Source: Azospirillum doebereinerae (GTDB lineage Bacteria; Pseudomonadota; Alphaproteobacteria; Azospirillales; Azospirillaceae). From it: a DNA stretch of 64,000 bases. Position numbers and translations under genes: made by a program. Positions 18,086-26,344 of the stretch are shown piece after piece. The notes under the pieces are model-generated. The model saw nothing but the letters and a program-made list of their open reading frames with translations. It ran no database searches and was not told where the DNA came from. Location of the stretch: the NCBI RefSeq assembly GCF_003989665.1, contig NZ_RZIJ01000022.1, positions 1 to 64,000 on the forward strand, given 5' to 3'. Numbering within the stretch: position 1 is the stretch's first letter; every line of letters starts with the position of its first letter.

Positions 18086-19123
18086 GTGCGCCGCCGCGTC
18101 GGCGTCATCGGGCTGGGCATGGCGGCGACGCCGCACGCCCAGAGCCTGTCGGACCTGTCCGGGCGCGTCGCGGTGGCCGGCGGTTACAGCCCGTCCGCCG
18201 ACCGGCGCGCCGCCTTCGCGGCCCGCTTCGGTCTGCCGGTGGTGGAACGGGCCGAGGACCTGCTCGACGACCCGACTGTGTCGGCGATCCTGCTGCTGAC
18301 GCCGCCCGACACCCACGCGGCGCTGGTCGCCCGCTGCGCCGAAGCCGGTAAGCACGTGCTGCTGGAAAAGCCGCTGGACGCGACGCCGGACGGTGCCCGC
18401 GCGGTGGTGGACGTCATGGAGCGCGCCGGGCTGACGCTCGGCGTCGTGCTCCAGCACCGCTTCCGCGCCTCGGCCGAAAAGCTGGCGGCGCTGCTGCGGG
18501 ACGGCGCGCTCGGCGCGCCGCTGTCGGCGGCGGTCGTCGTCCGCTGGTGGCGCGACGCCGCCTATTACGCCCAGCCCGGACGCGGCATGAAGGCGCGCGA
18601 CGGCGGCGGCGTGCTGCTGACCCAGGCCATCCACACGCTGGACCTGTTCGTCAGCCTGCTCGGCCTGCCGCGCGACGTCGTCGGCTTCGCCCGCACCAGC
18701 GGGCTGCGGCCGATCGACACCGAGGACGTGGTGGCGGCGGCCCTGCGCTACGACACCGGGCTGCTCGCCACGGTGGACGCCACCACCACCGCCTTTCCCG
18801 GATTCCCCGAGCGCATCGAGATCGCCGGCACCGCCGGTTCCGCCGTCCTGTCCGGCGACCGGCTGGAGGTGCGGCTGCACTCCGGCGCGGTGATCGACGC
18901 CGGGGGGACGGACGGCACACTCGGCGGCGGCGCCGACCCCATGGCCTTCTCCAACCAGCATCACCGCGCCGTGCTGGCCGACTTCCTCGACGCGCTCGAC
19001 GCCGGGCGCCCGCCGCGCGTCAGCGGCCGGGAAGCGCTCAAGGTGCACGCGCTCATCGACGCCCTGCTGCGCGCCGCCGAAACCGGCGCGCCAACCACTC
19101 TGCCCAAGGACCTCCTGTCATGA
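18086..19123 (+). CDS. Gfo/Idh/MocA-family NAD(P)-dependent oxidoreductase
   Basis: This is a 345-residue sugar dehydrogenase-like protein. The N-terminal Rossmann fold starts with VGVIGLGMAATPH. The family Lys-Pro signature is in HVLLEKPLD, and the C-terminal alpha/beta domain has GGGVLLTQAIHTLDLF with the catalytic-site His. It begins with GTG two bases after eda and its stop overlaps the uxaB start (ATGA), so it is translationally coupled to both. The substrate is unknown; a uronate, aldonate or other pectin-derived sugar is likely from context. Confidence 0.87.
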   Translation: MRRRVGVIGLGMAATPHAQSLSDLSGRVAVAGGYSPSADRRAAFAARFGLPVVERAEDLLDDPTVSAILLLTPPDTHAALVARCAEAGKHVLLEKPLDATPDGARAVVDVMERAGLTLGVVLQHRFRASAEKLAALLRDGALGAPLSAAVVVRWWRDAAYYAQPGRGMKARDGGGVLLTQAIHTLDLFVSLLGLPRDVVGFARTSGLRPIDTEDVVAAALRYDTGLLATVDATTTAFPGFPERIEIAGTAGSAVLSGDRLEVRLHSGAVIDAGGTDGTLGGGADPMAFSNQHHRAVLADFLDALDAGRPPRVSGREALKVHALIDALLRAAETGAPTTLPKDLLS

Positions 19124-20628
19124 CCCGACTGACCCGCGAACGGCTCGCCTCCGGCGCCCTCGCCGTGACGCACACCCCCGGCGCCCCGGTTCTCCCCGTC
19201 ACCATCCTCCAGATCGGCGACGGCAACTTCCTGCGCGGCTTCGTCGACTGGATGGTGGACGTCGCCAACGGCCAGGGGCTGAGCAAGGCCGGCGTCGCGC
19301 TGGCCCAGCCGCTCGACCAGGGAATCGCCGGCCTGCTGAAGGCGCAGGAGGGCCTCTACACCGTGCTGCTGCGCGGCATCGAGCAGGGCCGCGAGGTCGA
19401 GACCCGGCGCGTGGTGAGCTGCGTGTCCGACACCCTCAACCCGCACGCCGACTGGGACCGCATGCTGGGCCACGCCACGGCGCCGGCCCTGCGCTTCCTG
19501 GTCTCCAACACCACCGAGGCCGGCATCGCCGACGTCGAGGAGCCCTACACGCCGGGCGCCTGCCAGACCAGCTTCCCGGCCAAGGTCGCGGCGCTGCTGC
19601 ACGCCCGCTACCAGGCGCTGGGCGGCGGCGCGGAAAGCGGCCTCGTCCTGCTGCCCTGCGAGCTGATCGAGGCGAACGGCGCCAACCTCAAGCGCATCGT
19701 GCTGGAGCACGCCCGCCGCTGGGGGCTGGAGCCCGGCTTCGCCGTCTGGGTCGAACAGCACAACCACTTCCTGAACACGCTGGTCGACCGCATCGTCCCC
19801 GGCTACCCGCGCGACGAGGCGGCGGCGCTCTTCGCCAAATGGGGCTACGAGGACACGCTGGCCGTCGCCGGCGAGCCCTTCCACGTCTGGGTCATCGAAG
19901 GCCCGGCCGCGCTGGCCGAGGAGCTTCCGCTGCACAAGGCCGGCCTCAACGTGGTGTGGACCGACGACCTGCAACCCTACCGCACCCGCAAGGTGCGCAT
20001 CCTGAACGGCGCCCACACCGCCAGCGCGCTGGCCGCCTACGGCGCCGGGCTGGACACCGTCAAGTCGATGATGGACGACGAGACGGTCTCCGCCTACCTC
20101 AACACGGTGATGTTCGACGAAATCGTTCCCTTCGTGCCGCTGCCCGAGGACGAGCGCCAGCAATACGCCGCGACCATCATGGAGCGCTTTGGCAACCCCT
20201 ACATCCGGCACGAGCTGATCTCGATCACGCTGAATTCGGTGTCGAAGTGGAAGGTCCGCGTCCTGCCCAGCCTGAAGGACCACGTCGCCCGCTTCGGCGA
20301 GGCGCCGAGCGGCCTGTCCTTCTCGCTGGCCGCCCTGCTGCGCTTCTACCGCGGCGAGACCGTCGGCGCTGAGTGTGTCGGCTCGCGCGACGCCGGCACC
20401 TACCCGATCAAGGACAGCGCCGAGGCGCTCGCCACGCTGGGCGCCGCCTGGGCCGCCCATGGCGGCGATCCCAAGGCGCTGGTCGAGGCGGTGCTCGCCG
20501 ACGCCCGGCTGTGGGGCGAAGATCTGACCCGCATCCCCGGCTTGGCGCATTGGACCGCCCATCACCTGGACGCCATCCTGACGCAGGGCATGCGCGCCGC
20601 CATGGCGGCGGTTCCGCGCAAGGCCTGA
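19120..20628 (+). CDS. uxaB: Tagaturonate reductase (altronate oxidoreductase)
   Basis: UxaB reduces D-tagaturonate to D-altronate with NADH. The 502-residue protein belongs to the mannitol dehydrogenase (polyol long-chain) family. ILQIGDGNFLRGFVDWMVD forms the N-terminal nucleotide site; LVSNTTEAGI, LPCELIEANGANLK and KVRILNGAHTA are typical of UxaB rather than fructuronate reductase UxuB. With UxaC and UxaA the galacturonate branch is complete as far as KDG. A strong terminator follows 28 bp after the stop. Confidence 0.9.
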   Translation: MTRLTRERLASGALAVTHTPGAPVLPVTILQIGDGNFLRGFVDWMVDVANGQGLSKAGVALAQPLDQGIAGLLKAQEGLYTVLLRGIEQGREVETRRVVSCVSDTLNPHADWDRMLGHATAPALRFLVSNTTEAGIADVEEPYTPGACQTSFPAKVAALLHARYQALGGGAESGLVLLPCELIEANGANLKRIVLEHARRWGLEPGFAVWVEQHNHFLNTLVDRIVPGYPRDEAAALFAKWGYEDTLAVAGEPFHVWVIEGPAALAEELPLHKAGLNVVWTDDLQPYRTRKVRILNGAHTASALAAYGAGLDTVKSMMDDETVSAYLNTVMFDEIVPFVPLPEDERQQYAATIMERFGNPYIRHELISITLNSVSKWKVRVLPSLKDHVARFGEAPSGLSFSLAALLRFYRGETVGAECVGSRDAGTYPIKDSAEALATLGAAWAAHGGDPKALVEAVLADARLWGEDLTRIPGLAHWTAHHLDAILTQGMRAAMAAVPRKA

Positions 20629-20655
20629 CCCGCCGGGCGCGACGAGCCATGAACA

Positions 20656-20699
20656 GCGAAGCCTCCGGTGGTTCGGTCCACCGGAGGCTTCGCCGTTTT
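20656..20699 (+). terminator. Terminator of the uxa operon
   Basis: A 16-bp perfect stem (20656-20671 with 20678-20693) with a 6-nt loop is followed by CGTTTTC. It closes the uxaC-uxaB operon. Confidence 0.8.
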
Positions 20700-20771
20700 C
20701 ACGGACGGGCTGTGTCCGAACGCCCGAATGGGGCATGATCCCGGCGCCCCCATGACATCCGATCCGAGAGC

Positions 20772-21440
20772 GTGTTCACCGTGCCGATGACATTTACGGA
20801 CCTCGCCGCCCAAAGCCTCGCCACCCAGGGCACCGCCCTCGTCGGCTTCATCGAGGCGCACGCGGACTGGGCCGGAGCCATCCTCTTCCTGATCGCCTTC
20901 GCCGAGGGAGTGACCGTCGTCGGGCTGCTGATTCCGGGGGTCGTCGCGCTCACCGCGACCGGCGCGCTGGTGGCGGCGGGCGTTCTGGAGTTCTGGACGG
21001 TCTACGCCGCCATCGCGGGGGGCACCATTCTGGGGGACGCCACCTCCTACTGGCTGGGCCGGATCTTCGGCGAGCGCCTCTTCCGGCTGTGGCCGTTCAG
21101 CAAGCGTCCGGCGCTGCGCCAGCGCGGCGAGGCCTTCTTCCACCGGCACGGCGGCAAGAGCGTGTTCCTGGCGCGCTTCGTCGGCCCCCTGCGCGCTGTG
21201 GTCCCGACGGTCGCCGGCATGGTGGCGATGCCGCACCGGCAGTTCCAGACCTTCAACATCCTGTCGGCCGTGATCTGGGCGCCGCTTCTGATGTCGCCGG
21301 GTCACCTCGCCTGGACCGGCTACGACGCCAGCGGCCTAGGCGACCGCGCCGCACCGGCGGGACGCCTCGAACAAAGCCCGCCGAGGCCGTGCGGACTGGC
21401 CCCGCCCATCGCCGGCGCCCCGGCCGACGACCGTTGCTGA
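20772..21440 (+). CDS. DedA/VTT-family inner-membrane protein with atypical C-terminus
   Basis: DedA-family proteins are membrane proteins linked to lipid-carrier flipping and proton-motive homeostasis. The 222-residue product has the expected motifs: FAEGVTVVGLLIPGVVALTA, GDATSYWLGRIFGERLF and ARFVGPLRAVVPTVAGMV. The last 45 residues (from about WTGYDASGLG) are Pro/Ala/Arg-rich and do not look like the usual family ending, so a late frameshift is possible. The GTG at 20772 is used; ATG at 20787 is equally plausible. It seems unrelated to uronate use. Confidence 0.8.
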   Translation: MFTVPMTFTDLAAQSLATQGTALVGFIEAHADWAGAILFLIAFAEGVTVVGLLIPGVVALTATGALVAAGVLEFWTVYAAIAGGTILGDATSYWLGRIFGERLFRLWPFSKRPALRQRGEAFFHRHGGKSVFLARFVGPLRAVVPTVAGMVAMPHRQFQTFNILSAVIWAPLLMSPGHLAWTGYDASGLGDRAAPAGRLEQSPPRPCGLAPPIAGAPADDRC

Positions 21441-21455
21441 TCCGGAGCCCGGACG

Positions 21456-21550
21456 CAAAATAGGCCACTGAGACTGGCTCAGTGGCCCGAGTTTTGGGAG
21501 GAAACGCACACATAACGGAATCATCGGATCGACCCGGATGACTCATGTCT
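21456..21550 (-). ncRNA. Candidate operator-controlled small RNA B
   Basis: Reading on the minus strand, an island operator (21558-21574) is followed by about 70 nt without a gene and then a perfect 10-bp hairpin (21478-21487 with 21463-21472) ending in CTATTTTGCG. The stretch includes the single-strand candidate TTTCCTCCCAAAA, complementary to a Shine-Dalgarno sequence. ATTCCGT, GCGT..CTCC and the hairpin GGGCC.CTGAG all recur in the same order in the candidate at 33434. The hairpin could instead be the shared terminator of dedA and the DMT gene. Confidence 0.5.
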
Positions 21551-21557
21551 GCCCGTT

Positions 21558-21574
21558 TGATATACTAGTATATT
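21558..21574. promoter_or_regulatory. Hexuronate-regulon operator in a convergent gap (upstream of candidate sRNA B)
   Basis: TGATATACTAGTATATT is the most symmetric copy of the motif in the window. It lies between two converging genes (dedA ending at 21440 and the DMT gene ending at 21627), so it cannot be the promoter operator of either. Confidence 0.75.
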
Positions 21575-21626
21575 CAAAAAGACGCAAGCGTTCCGCGCGC
21601 CACTTCGGCAAAAACTTCGCTCGTCC

Positions 21627-22574
21627 TCAGCCCGTCCGCGCATCCGGCCGCGTCAGGCCGGCCTGAGCGACGGGCTGAACGATGGGCTGAACCGCTTCCG
21701 CCCGCCGCCGGGTCTCGCGGTAGAGGATCATCAGCCCGCTGGCGATGACGATGGCCGCCCCGACCAGCACCGGAACGCCCGGCCGGTCGTCCCACAGCAG
21801 CCAGCCGAACAGCGTCGCCCACAGGATTCCCGAATAGTTGAACGGGCTGACCACCACCGCCGGCGCCAGGACATAGGCCCGCGTCAGGAAATACTGCGCG
21901 CCGCCCCCGACCAGCCCCATCAGCGCCATCAGGCCGAAGCCGTGCAGCGACGGCGTCACCCAGGCGAAGGGCAGCGCCAGGGCGCTCAGGAGCGTCGAGA
22001 AGACGGTGAAGTAGAACACCGTCGTCACCGTCGCCTCGGTCCGGCCGAGCTGGCGGATGGCGATCATGGCGAAGGCGTAGGAGACGGCGGCGCCCACCCC
22101 GACCAACGCCCCGGTGTTGAACATGGCGCCGCCGGGCTGGACGATGATCAGCACGCCGACGAAGCCGACGGCGACGGCGCCCCAGCGATAGGGGCCGACC
22201 CGCTCGCCCAGGAGGGGCACCGACAGGATCGTCAGGAACAGCGGCGCCGAGAAGGACAGGGCGACCGCGTCCGCCAGAGGCATCAGGTGGTAGGACAGGA
22301 ACAGCAGGATCATCGAGGTCAGTCCGATGATGGCCCGCCAGAAATGCCCGAACAGATGCTCGGTCCGCAGGGCCTTGGGGCCGCCGCCCAGCGCCAGCAT
22401 CGCGGCGGCCGGGATCAGCGCGAAGGCGCTGCGGAAGAAGGCGACCTCGACCAGCGGGTAGTCCGCCGCCAGCAGCTTCGCCAGGGCGTTCATCACCGCG
22501 AAGAACAGGACCGACACCAGCATCGAGACGATGCCGCTGCGGACCCGGTCGGGGGAGGAGGAATCGGCCACCAT
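21627..22574 (-). CDS. EamA/DMT-family membrane transporter
   Basis: This 315-residue protein has two EamA repeats and about ten membrane helices (for instance LVSVLFFAVMNALAKLL and GVGAAVSYAFAMIAIRQL). It is distinct from the DMT gene at 15610. The gene is the last of the minus-strand unit pyk-pflA-foc-DMT and starts 22 bp after foc. ATG 22574 is preferred to the GTG directly before it. Its substrate is unknown. The neighbouring formate channel and pyruvate enzymes hint at export of a short organic acid, but that is inference. Confidence 0.82.
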   Translation of the reverse strand: MVADSSSPDRVRSGIVSMLVSVLFFAVMNALAKLLAADYPLVEVAFFRSAFALIPAAAMLALGGGPKALRTEHLFGHFWRAIIGLTSMILLFLSYHLMPLADAVALSFSAPLFLTILSVPLLGERVGPYRWGAVAVGFVGVLIIVQPGGAMFNTGALVGVGAAVSYAFAMIAIRQLGRTEATVTTVFYFTVFSTLLSALALPFAWVTPSLHGFGLMALMGLVGGGAQYFLTRAYVLAPAVVVSPFNYSGILWATLFGWLLWDDRPGVPVLVGAAIVIASGLMILYRETRRRAEAVQPIVQPVAQAGLTRPDARTG

Positions 22575-22596
22575 CACGCAATCGCCTTCTTGACCG

Positions 22597-23490
22597 TCAG
22601 TGCCGCGCCAGCCGGCTCGGACGGCGGTAGATGAACCAATAGACGAAGCCGACCAGCACCGCGCCGCCGATCCAGTTGCCCAACGTCACCGCGCCCAGGT
22701 TCAGCAGGTAATGCCCGACCGGGATCGAGGGCGGCGCCCGGCCCAGATCGGCCCAGAAGCTGTCGGGGGCGAACCACTCGATCAGCAGGCCGAGTGGTAC
22801 GAAATACATGTTGGCGACGCAGTGCTCGAAGCCGGCGGCGACGAAGGCGGTCACCGGGAAGACCATGGCGAGAATCTTGTCGCCGACGCTGCGCGCGCCC
22901 AGCGCCAGCCACACCGCCAGGCAGACCAGCACGTTGCACAGGATGCCCAGGATGAAGGCCTGCCCCACCGGCAGCCCGCTCTTCGCCGTGGCGAAATACA
23001 GCGCGGTGGCGCCGACCGCGCCGTGGCCGAAGGTGTATTGCCCGGACAGGAACACCAGCAGCGCGGTGCCGGCCGCCCCGACGAAGTTGCCGACCCAGAC
23101 GATCGTCCAGACCCGCAGCATCTCGGTCGTCTTCAGGCGCCCGCTGGCCCACGCCATCACCATCAGCGCGTCGCCGGTGAACAGCTGCGCGCCGCCGATC
23201 AGCACCAGGATCAGGCCGAGCGAGAACACCAGCCCGCCGAGCAGCCGCATGACGCCGTAGGGCAGCATGCCCTCGGCCCCGGACATCGTCACGGTGGCGA
23301 ACAGCCCGCCCAGCGCGATGAAGGCCCCGGCCAGCACCGCCAGGGCGAACAGGGTCGCTGTGTCGTAATGCGCCTTCTTGACGCCCAGATTCTCGGCGGC
23401 CAGCGCGATGGCGTCCGGCACCAGCGCGTCGAGCGTCACGCCGGACGCCGCCTCCGGCCCCGCCGGGTTTCTCATGTCGTGATGGTCCAT
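22597..23490 (-). CDS. Formate/nitrite transporter (FocA/NirC family)
   Basis: FNT proteins are pentameric channels for formate, nitrite or other small anions. The 297-residue product has six hydrophobic segments after a short polar N-terminus. KKAHYDTATLFALAVLAGAF opens the first repeat; GNFVGA, FILGILCNVLVCLAVWLA and GAVTLGNWIGGAVLVG are family features of the pore helices and slits. ATG 23490 has AGGGAAGA in front of it. The gene follows pflA, so formate is the likely substrate. Formate produced by a glycyl-radical lyase would need to come from a gene outside the window. Confidence 0.92.
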   Translation of the reverse strand: MDHHDMRNPAGPEAASGVTLDALVPDAIALAAENLGVKKAHYDTATLFALAVLAGAFIALGGLFATVTMSGAEGMLPYGVMRLLGGLVFSLGLILVLIGGAQLFTGDALMVMAWASGRLKTTEMLRVWTIVWVGNFVGAAGTALLVFLSGQYTFGHGAVGATALYFATAKSGLPVGQAFILGILCNVLVCLAVWLALGARSVGDKILAMVFPVTAFVAAGFEHCVANMYFVPLGLLIEWFAPDSFWADLGRAPPSIPVGHYLLNLGAVTLGNWIGGAVLVGFVYWFIYRRPSRLARH

Positions 23491-23542
23491 GATCGTCTTC
23501 CCTTGGACGGGCGCCGCGTGCCGCGTGCCCGACCCCATGATC

Positions 23543-24322
23543 TCACGCGGCCCGCAGGCCCTGTGCACGAAAGATGCCGCGCACCCGCTCGGTCAGCGCC
23601 GCCGAGGGCGGTTCCGTGTCCGCCAGCGTGTAGGGCAGACCGAGCGTCCGCCATTTGTATTCGCCCATCTTGTGGAAGGGCAGCACGTCCACGCGTTCCA
23701 CGACGCCCAGCCCGGCGGCGAACCCGGCTAGGCCCTCGATTTCCTTGAGGTCGTCGGTCAGCCCCGGCACCAGCACGTAGCGCAGCCAGATCGGCTTGCC
23801 GAGCAGCGAGAGCCGTTCGGCGAACTCCAGCGTCGGGCGCAGCGGCACATGGGCGAGCCTGCGGTGGGTGGCCTCCGAGAACGCCTTGATGTCGAGCAGG
23901 ACCAGATCCACGTCGGCCAGCAGGAAATCGTCAGCGTGCGCGCCGAGAAAGCCCGAGGTGTCGAGCGCGGTGTGCAGCCCCAGCGCCTTGGCCCCGCGCA
24001 ACACCGCCGCGCAGAATTCCGGCTGCACCATCGGCTCGCCGCCGCTGATCGTCACGCCGCCATGGCCGCGCTTGAGGAAATTGACGTAGGTGGCGATCTC
24101 CGACAGCACCTCGGTCGATTGCGTGGGCGTGCCGTCGTGCATGTGGCGGGTGTCGGGGTTGTGGCAGTACTGGCAGCGCAACGGGCAGCCCGCCAGGAAC
24201 AGCACGTAGCGCAGACCGGGACCGTCCACGGTGCCGCCGGTCTCGACCGAGTGGACCCAGCCGCGCACCGACGGCGCTTCTCCGGACGGGTGTCCCGGCT
24301 GGTCCAGGAAGCGGCTGTTCAT
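23543..24322 (-). CDS. pflA: Pyruvate formate-lyase activating enzyme (radical SAM)
   Basis: PflA uses a 4Fe-4S cluster and S-adenosylmethionine to install the glycyl radical on pyruvate formate-lyase. The 259-residue protein has the cluster motif CPLRCQYC (Cys46, Cys50, Cys53), GGVTISGGEPMVQPEF for SAM binding, DLVLLDIKAF and the C-terminal LPFHKMGEYKW found in PFL activases. GAGAGG precedes the ATG at 24322. It lies between pyk and foc on the same strand. No pflB is present in the window, which is unusual for this gene pair. Confidence 0.9.
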   Translation of the reverse strand: MNSRFLDQPGHPSGEAPSVRGWVHSVETGGTVDGPGLRYVLFLAGCPLRCQYCHNPDTRHMHDGTPTQSTEVLSEIATYVNFLKRGHGGVTISGGEPMVQPEFCAAVLRGAKALGLHTALDTSGFLGAHADDFLLADVDLVLLDIKAFSEATHRRLAHVPLRPTLEFAERLSLLGKPIWLRYVLVPGLTDDLKEIEGLAGFAAGLGVVERVDVLPFHKMGEYKWRTLGLPYTLADTEPPSAALTERVRGIFRAQGLRAA

Positions 24323-24336
24323 GGCAAACCTCTCAA

Positions 24337-24370
24337 GAAAAGCGCCGATGCCGCGCGGGCGGCATCGGCG
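24337..24370 (-). terminator. Hairpin with T-run between pyk and pflA (partial terminator)
   Basis: Read on the minus strand, an 11-bp stem (24360-24370 with 24343-24353, 6-nt loop) is followed by GCTTTTC. The short T-run suggests partial termination, so pyk may be made in excess of pflA-foc-DMT. Confidence 0.5.
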
Positions 24371-24409
24371 TGCGCTCTGCCGCAGCGTGACGTCAAACAG
24401 CCTCGGCGG

Positions 24410-25930
24410 TCAATCGTCGCCGCCGGCCATGGCCGCGCGGGCGTAGCCCTGGGGCTCCTGCTCGCTGTCGTCGCGCGGACCGGCCGTCAGGCCGGGGCGC
24501 TCGACCCAGACGATGCGCAGGATGTTGGTCGAGCCCGGCATGCCGAACGGCACGCCGGCGGTGACGACGAGGCGCTGGCCGTCGTCCGCCAGCCCGTGGG
24601 CGTAGGCGATGCGCGCCGCCTTGTGGACCATGTCCGAGAAGTTCTGGACGTCCTCCGTCAGCACGCTGTGCACGCCGTAGGCCAGCACCAGCCGGCGCGA
24701 CGCCGCGACGCTGGCGGTCAGGCAGAGGATCGGCACCTCCGGCCGCTCGCGCGCCGCGCGCAGGGTGGTGGAGCCGCTGGTCGTGTAGGTCACGATGGCC
24801 GCCGCGTGGATGGTGTGCGCCACCTGCCGCGCCGCCGCCGTGATGGCGTCGGACGCCGTCTCCTGCGGGTCGGAGTGCTGGGCGTCCATCATGGTGCGGT
24901 AGAGCGTGTCGTGCTCCACCCGGCGGGCGATGCGGTCCATGATCGACACCGCCTCGATCGGGTAGGCCCCGGACGCGGTCTCGGCCGACAGCATCACCGC
25001 GTCGGCGCCGTCGAAGATGGCGGTCGCCACGTCCGACGCTTCGGCCCGCGTCGGCGCCGGGGCGGAGATCATCGATTCCAGCATCTGCGTGGCGACGATC
25101 ACCGGCTTGCCGGCCAGCCGCGCCTGACGGACGATGCGCTTCTGGATCGAGGGCACGTCCTCGGGCGGCATTTCCACGCCGAGATCGCCGCGCGCCACCA
25201 TGACACCGTCCGACAGCTCGACGATGCGCTCCAGATGCTGGATGGCCTGCGGCTTCTCCAGCTTCGACAGCAGGGCGGCGCGGCCGTCGATCAGCTTGCG
25301 CGCCTCGGCCACGTCTTCCGGACGCTGCACGAAGGACAGCGCGACCCAGTCCACCCCCTGGTCCAGGGCGAAGACGAGGTCGGCGCAATCCTTGGGCGTC
25401 AGCGGCGACAGCGGCAGGACCACGTCCGGCACGTTGACGCCCTTGCGGTCGGACAGCCGCGTCCCTGACACCACCACCGTGTCGGCGTGGGTCGCATCGC
25501 AGGCGATCACGCGCAGGCGGACCTTGCCGTCGTCCAGCAGCAGGTCGGTGTTCGGCTCCAGCGCGGCGAAGATCTCCGGGTGGGGCATGCCGACGCGGGT
25601 GGCGTCGCCCGGCTCGGTCGAGAGGTCGAGGCGGAAGCTCTGCCCCGCCGTCAGCTCGATCGGGCCGTTGGCGAATTTGCCCAGGCGCAGCTTCGGCCCC
25701 TGCAGATCGGCCATGATGGCGATGGGGCGGCCGGTCTCGCGCTCCAGCTCGCGGATGGCGCGCACCCGTTCGCCGTGATCCTCGTGGGAGCCGTGGCTGA
25801 AGTTCAGGCGGAAGACGTCCACGCCGGTCTCGAACAGCGACCGGATCATGGCGGGAGAGGAGGAGGACGGACCCAGCGTGGCGACGATCTTCGTCTGCCG
25901 GAAGCGGCGGATCGGGGTTCCCGTGGTCAT
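24410..25930 (-). CDS. pyk: Pyruvate kinase
   Basis: Pyruvate kinase makes pyruvate and ATP from phosphoenolpyruvate. The 506-residue protein starts at ATG 25930 (TKIVATLGPSS follows shortly). It has the nucleotide and metal sites VFRLNFSHGSHEDH and DLQGPKLRLG, the catalytic lysine in SKLEKPQAI, VMVARGDLGVEMP, and TQMLESMISAPAPTRAEASD. A full C-terminal allosteric domain ends in a charged tail. It heads the minus-strand unit with pflA and foc, with an island-type operator about 235 bp upstream, so it is probably induced with uronate catabolism. The upstream in-frame extension to 26044 lacks family similarity. Confidence 0.95.
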   Translation of the reverse strand: MTTGTPIRRFRQTKIVATLGPSSSSPAMIRSLFETGVDVFRLNFSHGSHEDHGERVRAIRELERETGRPIAIMADLQGPKLRLGKFANGPIELTAGQSFRLDLSTEPGDATRVGMPHPEIFAALEPNTDLLLDDGKVRLRVIACDATHADTVVVSGTRLSDRKGVNVPDVVLPLSPLTPKDCADLVFALDQGVDWVALSFVQRPEDVAEARKLIDGRAALLSKLEKPQAIQHLERIVELSDGVMVARGDLGVEMPPEDVPSIQKRIVRQARLAGKPVIVATQMLESMISAPAPTRAEASDVATAIFDGADAVMLSAETASGAYPIEAVSIMDRIARRVEHDTLYRTMMDAQHSDPQETASDAITAAARQVAHTIHAAAIVTYTTSGSTTLRAARERPEVPILCLTASVAASRRLVLAYGVHSVLTEDVQNFSDMVHKAARIAYAHGLADDGQRLVVTAGVPFGMPGSTNILRIVWVERPGLTAGPRDDSEQEPQGYARAAMAGGDD

Positions 25931-26164
25931 ATCGAAGCAAGCTCCGCAAGAAGAAGGTTGGTGCGTTGGCCGCAAGGGGCGTGCATCGTCAGGATCGTGA
26001 CCGCCGCGCCCCGTGGGCGCCGCGCGTTCGGGCGCCGGAAGCATCGGCGTCCGGGTTCACCGGACGGCAACGGGCCCGGCCGTTCCGAACCGCCCCACCG
26101 GTCATGGAAAGAAAAATCGTGTGAGTGCCTGCCGCCCGAGCGCCAGCCTCATCTGACCTTTAAA

Positions 26165-26178
26165 ATACTAGTATATTA
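26165..26178. promoter_or_regulatory. Hexuronate-regulon operator, pyk side
   Basis: ATACTAGTATATTA contains the perfect 10-bp core palindrome ATACTAGTAT. It is located about 235 bp upstream of pyk, on the pyk side of the divergent 494-bp gap with gntR3. Confidence 0.7.
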
Positions 26179-26344
26179 GATTGGAAGGCAAGCCCATTCG
26201 GCTCATACCGCGCTATGCGGTCATTATGTCGCATCGCAGGGTGGCTGAGGGCGTTTTGCCCGTCTCACCGAAGGGCAGGACCCTGAACAATGCGTCCATT
26301 CCATTGAAAAACCTCGACGGATGACGACTTTCGGCTTGCTCAAT

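Noticed and set aside
26180..26344. A third operator-linked small RNA between pyk and gntR3
   Set aside because: A weak hairpin exists near 26243-26270 but lacks a T-run and shows no similarity to the candidates at 21456 and 33434.
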